Below are positions 15,798-23,568 of a DNA stretch of 64,000 bases, piece after piece. The notes under the pieces are model-generated. The model saw nothing but the letters and a program-made list of their open reading frames with translations. It searched no databases and was not told the DNA's origin. The position numbers and the translations under genes were made by a program. The stretch is from Paraburkholderia humisilvae (GTDB taxonomy: Bacteria; Pseudomonadota; Gammaproteobacteria; Burkholderiales; Burkholderiaceae), in NCBI RefSeq assembly GCF_902859855.1, contig NZ_CADIKH010000030.1, forward strand, positions 1-64,000, in the 5' to 3' direction. Within the stretch, counting starts at the first letter, position 1. Each line of letters opens with the position of its first letter.

Positions 15798-17045
15798 ATG
15801 TTTGATAAAGCCCAAAGCACCATTGCGAGCGTCGACCCGGAAGTCTGGCAGGCAATCGAGCAGGAAAACCGCCGCCAGGAAGAACATATCGAGCTGATCG
15901 CGTCGGAGAACTATACGAGTCCGGCGGTGATGGCCGCGCAAGGCTCCCAGCTCACGAACAAGTATGCGGAAGGCTACCCGGGTAAGCGCTATTACGGCGG
16001 CTGCGAGTACGTCGATATCGTCGAGCAGCTTGCGATCGACCGGGTCAAGCAACTGTTCGGCGCCGAAGCGGCGAACGTGCAGCCGAATTCGGGCTCGCAG
16101 GCCAATCAGGGCGTCTTCTTCGCGATGCTCAAGCCGGGCGATACGATCATGGGCATGAGCCTCGCGCATGGCGGCCATTTGACGCACGGCTCGCCGGTCA
16201 ACATGTCGGGCAAGTGGTTCAATGTCGTGAGCTACGGGCTCGATGCGGCCGAAGACATCGACTACGAAGCGGCCGAAAAGCTCGCTCACGAACACAAGCC
16301 GAAGCTGATTGTCGCTGGCGCATCCGCGTTCTCGCTGCGCATCGATTTCGAACGGCTCGCGAAAGTCGCGAAGTCGGTCGGTGCGTATCTGATGGTCGAT
16401 ATGGCGCACTACGCCGGCCTGATTGCCGCCGGCGTGTATCCGAACCCTGTGCCGCATGCGGATTTCGTCACCACCACCACGCATAAGAGCCTGCGCGGCC
16501 CGCGCGGCGGCGTGATCCTGATGAAGGCTGAATACGAGAAGCCGATCAACTCGGCCATTTTCCCGGGTATCCAGGGTGGTCCGCTGATGCACGTGATCGC
16601 TGCGAAGGCCGTCGCGTTCAAGGAAGCGTTGTCGCCGGAGTTCAAGGAGTATCAGCAGCGCGTGATCGAAAACGCCCGCGTGCTCGCGGAAACGCTGGTC
16701 AAGCGCGGCCTGCGCATCGTGTCGGGCCGAACCGAGAGCCACGTGATGCTGGTCGATCTGCGCGCGAAACACATTACCGGCAAGGCGGCGGAAGCGGCGC
16801 TCGGCGCAGCGCACATCACGGTCAACAAAAACGCGATTCCGAACGACCCGGAAAAGCCGTTCGTCACGAGCGGCATTCGTCTGGGCTCGCCGGCAATGAC
16901 AACGCGCGGCTTCGGCGTGGCGGAAGCCGAACGGGTGGGCAACCTGATTGCCGACGTACTCGACAATCCGGAGGACGGCGCCACCATTGAACGTGTGCGC
17001 GCGCAGGTTGCCGAGCTGACGAAGCGTTTCCCGGTCTATCGCTAA
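15798..17045 (+). CDS. glyA: Serine hydroxymethyltransferase
   Basis: A 415-residue PLP enzyme interconverting serine and tetrahydrofolate with glycine and 5,10-methylene-tetrahydrofolate, the main cellular source of one-carbon units. The PLP lysine is K230 in TTTTHKSLRGPRGG, preceded by the DMAHYAGLIAAG segment; the N-terminal ELIASENYTS signature is at 32-41. The ATG at 15798 follows ACGGAAC, and length is normal. A ZTP riboswitch in its leader links its expression to folate state. nrdR follows after six bases and is probably co-transcribed. Confidence 0.98.
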   Translation: MFDKAQSTIASVDPEVWQAIEQENRRQEEHIELIASENYTSPAVMAAQGSQLTNKYAEGYPGKRYYGGCEYVDIVEQLAIDRVKQLFGAEAANVQPNSGSQANQGVFFAMLKPGDTIMGMSLAHGGHLTHGSPVNMSGKWFNVVSYGLDAAEDIDYEAAEKLAHEHKPKLIVAGASAFSLRIDFERLAKVAKSVGAYLMVDMAHYAGLIAAGVYPNPVPHADFVTTTTHKSLRGPRGGVILMKAEYEKPINSAIFPGIQGGPLMHVIAAKAVAFKEALSPEFKEYQQRVIENARVLAETLVKRGLRIVSGRTESHVMLVDLRAKHITGKAAEAALGAAHITVNKNAIPNDPEKPFVTSGIRLGSPAMTTRGFGVAEAERVGNLIADVLDNPEDGATIERVRAQVAELTKRFPVYR

Positions 17046-17051
17046 CCGATC

Positions 17052-17543
17052 ATGCGCTGCCCGTTCTGCCGGCACGACGATACGCAGGTGGTCGACTCGC
17101 GGGTATCCGAAGACGGCGCCGCGATCCGGCGCCGCCGCCGTTGCCCGGCTTGCGACAAGCGCTTCACCACCTATGAGCGCGTCGAGCTGTCGCTGCCATC
17201 GGTCGTGAAGAAGGACGGCAGCCGTGTCGAATTTGATCGGCGCAAGATTGTCGCCAGCATGAAGCTCGCATTGCGCAAGCGGCCGGTCGCCGCCGATGCC
17301 ATCGACGCCGCGGTCGCGCGTATCGAGTACCAGCTGCTCGGCAGTGGCGAGCGCGAAGTGAAAAGTGAGCGGCTTGGCGAACTCGTGATGAACGAGCTGC
17401 GCGCGCTCGACACAATCGCGTACGTGCGGTTCGCATCGGTCTACCGGCGCTTCGAAGACGTATCCGAGTTCGAGGACGTGATCGAAGAGTTCCGCCGGGC
17501 GCCGACGCCATCCGATACACCCAAGCCGCGGCGCAAGCGCTGA
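17052..17543 (+). CDS. nrdR: Transcriptional repressor NrdR
   Basis: A 163-residue repressor of ribonucleotide reductase operons, binding paired NrdR boxes according to ATP/dATP. The zinc ribbon uses C3, C6, C31 and C34 (MRCPFCRHDD and CPACDKRFTTYER); the ATP-cone domain spans about residues 47-137, including RRKIVASMKLALRKRPV. The basic C-terminal tail is a common extension. Directly behind glyA, as in other Burkholderia. No NrdR box or nrd gene was seen in the window. Confidence 0.97.
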   Translation: MRCPFCRHDDTQVVDSRVSEDGAAIRRRRRCPACDKRFTTYERVELSLPSVVKKDGSRVEFDRRKIVASMKLALRKRPVAADAIDAAVARIEYQLLGSGEREVKSERLGELVMNELRALDTIAYVRFASVYRRFEDVSEFEDVIEEFRRAPTPSDTPKPRRKR

Positions 17544-17827
17544 TTGCGAGGTGAGCCACTCCGCAGTGAGATACCTAACAAGTGGCTTCATACGCTGAGC
17601 AGTGGGCCACTCGGTGGCCACCCCAGTTATTGCGTCGTTCACCAGCATTCTCTCTCCCTTTCTCACCTGACTGAACCCCTTCAACGTCTCGTAGCCGGGA
17701 CGCGTTCGATACGCATCCGATATTGCGTGTGATTGCGTTCGCGCGCCACCTGGCCATTCGGCATATTGTTAGCACTCTGAAACAACGGTAGATTCGTCAC
17801 CGTCGTTGCTGAAAACGGAGGCGAACA

Positions 17828-18388
17828 ATGAAAAACGATGGCTGGGCAATGCGTGCGCGATATGGCTTCACGCTGATCGAAACGCTGATGGTGGTTGCGC
17901 TGCTGGCGTTGCTGGCGGCGATGGCGACACCGTCGTTTGTCGCATGGCAGGTGCGCGATCAGGTAAACGCACGTGCCTACGCGTTGTTATCGACGCTGGC
18001 TTACGCGCGCAGTGAAGCGATCAGACGCGGCGTGCGCGTCACGGTGTGCCGCATCGATGCGGCACGGCATTGTCTTGCCGCGGGTCAGGCGTGCCGTTCC
18101 GGCGCGACGGACTGGTCATGCGGCTGGGCGGTGATGATCGAGCGGGCGGGCGCGCTCCTCGCGCTGCGTGCACAGCCGGAATTCGCGGCAGTCAGCATCG
18201 CTGGTGCCTCGACGAATCTTAGCTTTACACCGCCCGCGGGGCAGACGATCGGCAGCTTCCGCAGCTTCGATCTTGCACCGCGTGTGCCGTGGAAAGCGAC
18301 GCAAGGTAACCCGTGGCGCCGCTGCATTCGCATTGCGGCCGGCGGGCGCGCGCGTATCGCCGAAGGCGCTTGTGGAGCATCGGCATGA
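17828..18388 (+). CDS. Type IV minor pilin FimT/GspH-like
   Basis: A 186-residue prepilin. The PilD cleavage site is after G13 (YG before FTLIE), with the conserved glutamate at mature position 5 (E18) and a hydrophobic helix to about residue 40. The C-terminal GspH/FimT domain has two cysteine pairs. A strong GGAGG ribosome site precedes the ATG. It is the first gene of a tightly coupled five-gene minor pilin operon, whose products prime assembly of the type IV pilus and form its tip. Confidence 0.9.
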   Translation: MKNDGWAMRARYGFTLIETLMVVALLALLAAMATPSFVAWQVRDQVNARAYALLSTLAYARSEAIRRGVRVTVCRIDAARHCLAAGQACRSGATDWSCGWAVMIERAGALLALRAQPEFAAVSIAGASTNLSFTPPAGQTIGSFRSFDLAPRVPWKATQGNPWRRCIRIAAGGRARIAEGACGASA

Positions 18389-18819
18389 ATCGCTCATCTG
18401 CACTTTATCAATTCTCTGATCGCGGCGAATCGTTGATTGAAGTGATGCTGGCCGTTGTGCTGACCGCCGTGACTGCGCTCGGACTGATTGCCGCGCAAAT
18501 GTGGATGATCCGCGATGCGCGCGCGACAGCAACGCGTGAGCACGCGGCGCTGATCGCCGATGCACTCGTCGAAGCGATGCAGCCCGCGCCGCAGAGCAGC
18601 GCGGCGCTCTCACAATGGCGTGCTCGGGCGGCTGCGTTGCTGCCGCAAGGCGAGACGTCGGAGAGCGACGCTGGCGATCGGACGTCTGTCGTGCGTGTGA
18701 CGTGGCACGCCACCGCCAATGCACCACGTTCGGGCGAAGTGATCGACATGCCGCCGCCGTGCGGCGACGTCGCAGTCCCCACAGGCACCGGCTGTGTCGT
18801 ACTTGCATTTGCGCGATGA
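18385..18819 (+). CDS. Type IV minor pilin PilV-like
   Basis: A 144-residue prepilin starting at the ATG that overlaps the fimT-like stop as ATGA. The cleavage site is after G14 (DRG before ESLIE) with E19 at mature position 5, then a hydrophobic helix (about 20-42). The remainder is short, as in PilV/PilI minor pilins, and ends CGDVAVPTGTGCVVLAFAR with a likely disulfide. Overlap on both sides implies coupled translation in fixed stoichiometry. Confidence 0.88.
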   Translation: MNRSSALYQFSDRGESLIEVMLAVVLTAVTALGLIAAQMWMIRDARATATREHAALIADALVEAMQPAPQSSAALSQWRARAAALLPQGETSESDAGDRTSVVRVTWHATANAPRSGEVIDMPPPCGDVAVPTGTGCVVLAFAR

Positions 18820-19628
18820 CGCGGCGCGCTCTTCGTTCATGCGGCCACACATTGCTCGAGGTGATGATCGCGGTCGCGCTCGGCCTCGTCGTGACGGCGG
18901 GCGCGGTGTCGCTGTACCGTTCGCAGCGGCTCGCACTTGTGCGCGCCACCGACGCTGTGCAGATGCACGACGCCGGAATGACGGCGCTAACGCTGATCGC
19001 GCTGCAGTTGCAGATGGCCGGCTTCACGCCCGCGGACGCTCCGTCGGCAGGTGCGTCGACCTCTACCGGCGCGCTCTTCGGTTGCTCGGCCGCGCGTCCG
19101 GTCGGGGCCGATGAGCGCCTCACGTGCGAAGCGCTCGCCAGCCATTCGGACGGCATTGCGATCCGCTACGTCGCCGATAACGTGTCGACGTGGCCGTCGG
19201 CCGCCGCGCAGCCAACCGATTGCCTTGGCCAGGGACTGGTGCGAACGCTTGCCGAGGGGCAGGGCGTGCCGGTCGTCAACCGCTTCTATGCCAAAGCAAG
19301 CGGGTCCACCGGCGAGCCGGAACTGTACTGCGAGGGCAGTGGCAAGCCGGGCTCGTCGCAACCGCTGGTAGAAGGCGTCGAGCGGCTGCGGCTGCGCTAC
19401 TGGGCAGCCGGCGCGCCGGCCGCGCTCGATGCATCCGCGCTTGCGCCGGACCAGTGGAACCGTGTCGTCGCCGTCGACGTTTGTGTGCTCGTACGCGGCG
19501 CACGCGACACGGCGCCGAGCCGCTACGTCGATTGCGACGGCGTGCCGTCGGTCGGTACGGACAAGCGCGCTCGCGACGCGTTCTGGCGGCGCGTCGCGAT
19601 CCGGAACAACAGTGGAGGTGAAACATGA
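18816..19628 (+). CDS. Type IV minor pilin PilW-like
   Basis: A 270-residue prepilin, the largest of the minor pilins as PilW usually is. The start overlaps the pilV-like stop as ATGA. Cleavage is after G10 (SCG before HTLLE) with the mature glutamate at residue 15, then the hydrophobic helix to about residue 35. The C-terminal half resembles the PilW domain (VEGVERLRLRYWA and a Cys pair). Four bases overlap the next gene. Confidence 0.88.
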   Translation: MTRRALRSCGHTLLEVMIAVALGLVVTAGAVSLYRSQRLALVRATDAVQMHDAGMTALTLIALQLQMAGFTPADAPSAGASTSTGALFGCSAARPVGADERLTCEALASHSDGIAIRYVADNVSTWPSAAAQPTDCLGQGLVRTLAEGQGVPVVNRFYAKASGSTGEPELYCEGSGKPGSSQPLVEGVERLRLRYWAAGAPAALDASALAPDQWNRVVAVDVCVLVRGARDTAPSRYVDCDGVPSVGTDKRARDAFWRRVAIRNNSGGET

Positions 19629-20215
19629 TGCGTTGCGGACCTAAACCGGTGCCGGCAATGAAGCGTCATACGGTGAGGCGCGGCGGCCGTGCTCCACGCC
19701 GCGATAGCGCACCGCGTGCCCCGCGTCGCGCGCGCAACCGCGGCGCGGCATTACCGGTCGTGCTGATATTGTCGTCGATGATGCTGGCCACATCGGCCGC
19801 GTGGTTCGAAACGTCGGTCGCGTCGGCGCGCGCCGCGGCAAACCTGCACGACCAACTGGTCGCGTTTCACGCGGCGGATTCGGCGTTGATGTTGTGCGCG
19901 CAACGCGTCCTCGCGGACCAGTCACCGTCGGCTGAGCCGGCGGCGGACGGCGAGCCGGTTACATGGAAACTGCCCGCTACGTTCGGCGCGGCTGCGTTCA
20001 CCCCCATTGCGAAATGGCAGGGTTCGTTCGCTCCGCCGCAATGCGTGATCGAAGCGTGGCGTCTCGCGACGCGTCCCTCCACCCGTGCATGGCTCATCAC
20101 CTCGCGCGGCTATGGCAGCACACAGGACGCGCAGGCGTGGCTGCAGCTTCAACTGGTCGTCGATAACGGCATGGTCGAGCGTCACTGGCGGCGTGTCGCG
20201 GCGCGGCCTTTCTAA
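19625..20215 (+). CDS. Type IV minor pilin PilX-like
   Basis: A 196-residue PilX-type protein. A long basic leader (residues 1-40, many Arg) precedes G40 and the hydrophobic segment AALPVVLILSSMMLATSAAW. It lacks the glutamate at mature position 5, having Pro and Val there, as is usual for PilX/GspK proteins that cap the tip complex. The start overlaps the pilW-like stop as ATGA; a second ATG (19658) would shorten the leader. Its C-terminal domain is short for PilX. Confidence 0.82.
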   Translation: MMRCGPKPVPAMKRHTVRRGGRAPRRDSAPRAPRRARNRGAALPVVLILSSMMLATSAAWFETSVASARAAANLHDQLVAFHAADSALMLCAQRVLADQSPSAEPAADGEPVTWKLPATFGAAAFTPIAKWQGSFAPPQCVIEAWRLATRPSTRAWLITSRGYGSTQDAQAWLQLQLVVDNGMVERHWRRVAARPF

Positions 20216-20260
20216 GCGGGCGCACGATCGCTCGACAATCACTCAATCCGGATCGACCGA

Positions 20261-20734
20261 ATGAAGCTTCACGCCGATGCTTTTACGCTGTTGGAACTGG
20301 TGATCGCGCTTGCGATCATCGCCGTGCTCGCCGCATTCGCGGTGCCGTCATACCGTGCGCAGGTCGTGCGTGGACACCGAACCGATGCCGCGGCGGCGCT
20401 CTATCGCGCGGCCCAATTCGTTGAATCGGCGCCGCGCGGCGGTGGCGCCGTCACGTTGCCGTCCGGGTTCGATCAGGTGCCTCAATCCGGTGCGGCCGTC
20501 TACCGGCTACAGATGCTGCCCGCCGACGCAGCAAACGGCGGCTATACGCTGGAAGCGACGCCTACCGCGACAGGCCCGATGCAAGACGACCCATGCGGCA
20601 CCTTCGCGCTCGACGCGACGGGGCTGCGCACGAACCGCGCTTCTGCTGGCACGCCGGTCGACGCAGTAGCGTCCGGTGCGACCACAGGCAACACGCCTGG
20701 CGTTGATTCCGCACAGTGCTGGAACGCGCGCTGA
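20261..20734 (+). CDS. Type IV minor pilin PilE-like
   Basis: A 157-residue pilin-like protein with the N-terminus DAFTLLELVIALAIIAVLAA. The mature glutamate is E12 at position 5, but the residue before the cleavage site is Ala7 rather than the near-invariant glycine, which the codon GCT confirms. The C-terminal part has the PilE minor-pilin pattern with a disulfide-sized Cys pair (DPCGTFALDATG and SAQCWN). It lies 45 bases after pilX-like with its own start. It probably completes the tip complex; processing efficiency may be reduced. Confidence 0.85.
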   Translation: MKLHADAFTLLELVIALAIIAVLAAFAVPSYRAQVVRGHRTDAAAALYRAAQFVESAPRGGGAVTLPSGFDQVPQSGAAVYRLQMLPADAANGGYTLEATPTATGPMQDDPCGTFALDATGLRTNRASAGTPVDAVASGATTGNTPGVDSAQCWNAR

Positions 20735-20849
20735 TGCATGCTCTGACACCCGAGCTGATGCGTACATCAGCCCGCCGCCGGCTACGATGCCAGGCGAGCG
20801 CCGCGCCGATCGCCTCCTGATCGACCTGGCGGTCAACACGCGAACCCAA

Positions 20850-21362
20850 TCAGCCGCCCGCGTCCGCCGCTTGCTCCGACTCGCCAGCGCCGCCGCGACT
20901 CGCCCCGCTTGCGCTTTTGCCCGAAGGACGTCCGCCCGTCTGGCGCCGCACCTGCTGCCAGACCCGGTAAGCCTCCCAGGCCGCGAGCCCGAGGCTGCCC
21001 CACTTCAGCAGCGGCTTGGCGGTCGCCACCACGCTGGTGCGCAGCGGCCGTGCGAGCAGCAGCGACATGATCGAGCTCAGCAGCGGATACTGTTTCAGCA
21101 GGGTGCCAATGCCCTTGCTGGTCGCGCCGCGTGCGCTCCAGCGCATGCTGGCGAAGCCCGGCAGCACGAATTTGAGCCAACTGAAACGAATGATCGCCTG
21201 GCGCAATTCGACGGTCGCCTGGGCGAGTTCCATGCGCTCGACGTCAGCACGCACGATCAGGAGTTCCTTGCGCAGCGCCCGCATCTGGGGCGTGCTCAGG
21301 TTTTTCGCCACTCTGTTCTGGTAATGGCGGAATGCGGCATCTGAAGAATGGGCCTGGCTCAT
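20850..21362 (-). CDS. DUF3318-type membrane-associated protein
   Basis: A 170-residue protein of unknown function. The N-terminal half is helical and charged (LRKELLIVRADVERMELAQ at about 30-48), the middle has two moderately hydrophobic segments (about 65-75 and 95-125), and the C-terminus is a Gly/Ser-rich tail. I recognise it as the DUF3318 family that follows YqjE- and YqjD-like genes in Burkholderia, which is its context here: same strand, 117 bases after the YqjE-like gene. The trio is commonly linked with stationary-phase envelope or ribosome association through YqjD, but this member has no known role. Confidence 0.75.
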   Translation of the reverse strand: MSQAHSSDAAFRHYQNRVAKNLSTPQMRALRKELLIVRADVERMELAQATVELRQAIIRFSWLKFVLPGFASMRWSARGATSKGIGTLLKQYPLLSSIMSLLLARPLRTSVVATAKPLLKWGSLGLAAWEAYRVWQQVRRQTGGRPSGKSASGASRGGAGESEQAADAGG

Positions 21363-21479
21363 GAGGTGTCAGTGGAGCGTCAGAGGTTGTCGAAGAAGTC
21401 GGCGGCGCATGGTCAATGAACACAATGAAACCAGCGTACACGCCGGTCAGCGCACCCGTCGATGCGCACGCGACGCGCG

Positions 21480-21872
21480 TCAGTTCGAATGCTTACGGAA
21501 AATCTCGCGGTCTTTCTCGAACTCGCTGAGCGTCGCTTCGAACACCGCCGGCGCATTGTGCAAGTTGCTGCGCGCGCGCAGGCCGCATACCAGCGCGGCG
21601 ACCGCATAGACAATCGTGATGCCCGCGAGCGCCTGCCAGCGGTAGGTGTCCCAGAACGCGATCGCGATCAGTACGGAGAGCGAAATCAGCGCCATCACCG
21701 CCAGCATCATCGCCGCGAGTCCGAGGAAAAGCACGGCGAGCAGGCGGTCTTTTTCTTCTGCCAGCTCAATGCCGATCAGTTCGAGCCGGGTCTGCAGGAT
21801 CGAAAAGACGGAACCGAAAATGCGGCGCAGCGGACTGTGTTCCGCGCGCTGCGATTGGGTATCGGTGGTCAT
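21480..21872 (-). CDS. YqjE-like phage-holin-family membrane protein
   Basis: A 130-residue inner-membrane protein with two transmembrane helices, about residues 43-70 (LAVLFLGLAAMMLAVMALIS) and 78-98, and charged cytosolic ends. It matches the YqjE/phage holin superfamily annotation, which is structural only; nothing suggests lysis. It lies between YqjD-like and DUF3318-type genes on the same strand. 232 bases separate it from the YqjD-like gene, in which I see no gene. Confidence 0.85.
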   Translation of the reverse strand: MTTDTQSQRAEHSPLRRIFGSVFSILQTRLELIGIELAEEKDRLLAVLFLGLAAMMLAVMALISLSVLIAIAFWDTYRWQALAGITIVYAVAALVCGLRARSNLHNAPAVFEATLSEFEKDREIFRKHSN

Positions 21873-22104
21873 GGCGTGAGCGCGTTACCCCGTGAAAGTG
21901 CGCCGGAAATTCACCGGAAACCCCACCGGGCGCACTGGAATCAACCTGGCCGGCGCTGCTGCGCGCCAGCCAGGCCGTGTCTGAAAACGTGTCCGGCTCG
22001 ACGTCAGATAACGTCCCGCCGGGCCGGCCGCGCTGTTCGCAGCATAGCTTGCCGCGATACTTCGTGCGGTATTTCCCGCATGACTTGCCGGTTTACTTCC
22101 CGCA

Positions 22105-22407
22105 TCACTTCCGATTGATCAGCAGGCCCAGCAGCACACCTGCGCCAACCGCGATGCCGATCGATGTCCACGGGTGCTCGTGCACGTAGTCGTCGGTCGC
22201 GCGTGCAGCCTTCTTGCCTTTTTCGACCACCACCACTTGCACATCCGCCGCCTTTTCCTTCGCCTGCTTGAGCCGCGACAGCGCGGTTTCGCGGAGTTCG
22301 GAAGCGCGTTCGCCGGTTGCGCTCGCGGCCTGCTTCAGCAGATCTTCAGCGTCTGCGAGGACTGTCTTGATATCCGACATCAATCTCTCCTTGTTGACTT
22401 CCGACAT
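22105..22407 (-). CDS. DUF883 (YqjD/ElaB-like) membrane-anchored protein
   Basis: A 100-residue protein with a long amphipathic helix (about residues 5-65) and a C-terminal anchor PWTSIGIAVGAGVLLGLLI. This is the ElaB/YqjD/DUF883 layout: a tail-anchored inner-membrane protein reported in Escherichia coli to bind ribosomes in stationary phase. Alternative starts at 22407 and 22380 (MSDIKT); the second has AAGGAGAG close upstream and may be the true one. First of the three-gene minus-strand group. Confidence 0.88.
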   Translation of the reverse strand: MSEVNKERLMSDIKTVLADAEDLLKQAASATGERASELRETALSRLKQAKEKAADVQVVVVEKGKKAARATDDYVHEHPWTSIGIAVGAGVLLGLLINRK

Positions 22408-22827
22408 TGATTGCTCCCTTCGTGCACGCTACGCGTGGAATCGTAACCAAAGAAACCGCCGCTGGCGAGCATGGCAGGTGAGCGGGACGGATCAGGACCC
22501 TCGCGACACCGCAGAAACCATTCCCGGCTGGCCAGTTGCGCAACAAACGATCGACAAGCGAAGAAACCCGATGGAAAACGCCCGGCGGCGGCGATCGCGG
22601 GCTGCGGCGGCGGGCGTGACGCTCATACGACGCTTCCCACATTAATAGCACGGGAAGCGGATCTGACCCGCTAAGTTTCACTCATCGTGACCAAAATTAC
22701 AAAAAACTCATATGTGTATGACGCTCCGTTCGTTAAGCGGACAGGCGGACGTCCGGTATGCTCTAATTTTTCCAAGCGCCGCCGGACATCTCCGGTGGAC
22801 CATTCGAACACTAAAAGGAGCTGCACG
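22408..22827. other. Divergent intergenic region (yqjD-like / peroxiredoxin)
   Basis: 420 bases without a gene. The notable feature is an inverted repeat, CGCTTCCC at 22631-22638 and GGGAAGCG at 22652-22659, with a 13-base AT-rich centre; it could be a regulator site or a hairpin. The region just downstream is AT-rich (22685-22715) and probably holds the peroxiredoxin promoter. No OxyR site could be identified with confidence. Confidence 0.5.
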
Positions 22828-23469
22828 ATGAGTTTACGTCTTGGCGACACCGCACCTGATTTCGAACAGGATTCGAGCATCGGCCAGATCCGGTTCCACG
22901 AGTGGCTGGGCGACAGCTGGGGCGTGCTGTTCTCGCACCCGGCCGACTTCACGCCGGTCTGCACGACGGAACTGGGTCTGACGGCGAAGCTTGCGAGTGA
23001 GTTCGAGAAGCGCAACGTGAAGACGATCGCGCTGTCGGTGGACACCGCCAAATCGCACCACGAGTGGATCAAGGACATCAACGAAACGCAGGCCGCGAGC
23101 GTCGGCTTTCCGATTCTCGCCGACGGCGACCGCAAGGTGTCGGAACTGTACGACATGATTCATCCGAACGCGAACGAAACGCTGACGGTGCGCTCGCTCT
23201 TCATCATCGACCCGAAGAAGAAGGTGCGGCTGATCATCACGTATCCGGCGAGCACTGGCCGCAACTTCGACGAGGTGCTGCGCGTGATCGACTCGCTGCA
23301 GCTGACTGACAACTATCAGGTCGCGACGCCGGGCAACTGGAAGCAGGGCGACGACGTCGTCATCGTGCCGTCGCTCAAGGATGAAGAAGTGATCAAGCAG
23401 AAATTCCCGAAGGGCTACAAGGCGCTGCGTCCGTATCTGCGGATGACGCCGCAGCCGAACCTGAAGTAA
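22828..23469 (+). CDS. 1-Cys peroxiredoxin (Prx6 type)
   Basis: A 213-residue thiol peroxidase that reduces hydroperoxides. The peroxidatic cysteine is C45 in the motif HPADFTPVCTTELG; no other cysteine is present, so there is no internal resolving thiol and an external reductant is required. The long C-terminal domain with a second dimer interface (about 160-213) is typical of the Prx6 subgroup. The ATG at 22828 follows AAAAGGAG. A strong hairpin terminator lies 34 bases after the stop. It is monocistronic. Confidence 0.95.
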   Translation: MSLRLGDTAPDFEQDSSIGQIRFHEWLGDSWGVLFSHPADFTPVCTTELGLTAKLASEFEKRNVKTIALSVDTAKSHHEWIKDINETQAASVGFPILADGDRKVSELYDMIHPNANETLTVRSLFIIDPKKKVRLIITYPASTGRNFDEVLRVIDSLQLTDNYQVATPGNWKQGDDVVIVPSLKDEEVIKQKFPKGYKALRPYLRMTPQPNLK

Positions 23470-23503
23470 GCCTCCGGCAAGCGCCAAGGCGAAGACAAAA
23501 GCC

Positions 23504-23542
23504 AAGCCGGGCCGCAGGTGGCCGTTACCCGCGGCCCGGCTT
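23504..23542 (+). terminator. Hairpin terminator after peroxiredoxin
   Basis: AAGCCGGGCCGC at 23504-23515 pairs perfectly with 23531-23542 around a 15-base loop. The following bases CTAATTTGG hold only a short T run. It lies between convergent genes and may serve both. Confidence 0.7.
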
Positions 23543-23568
23543 CTAATTTGGCCTCGCGCTTCTGAAAG

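Noticed and set aside
14985..17684. 899-codon minus-strand open frame across the glyA-nrdR region
   Set aside because: It is the complement of glyA and nrdR; its sequence is Arg/His/Asp-rich with no family pattern, while both plus-strand genes are unmistakable.
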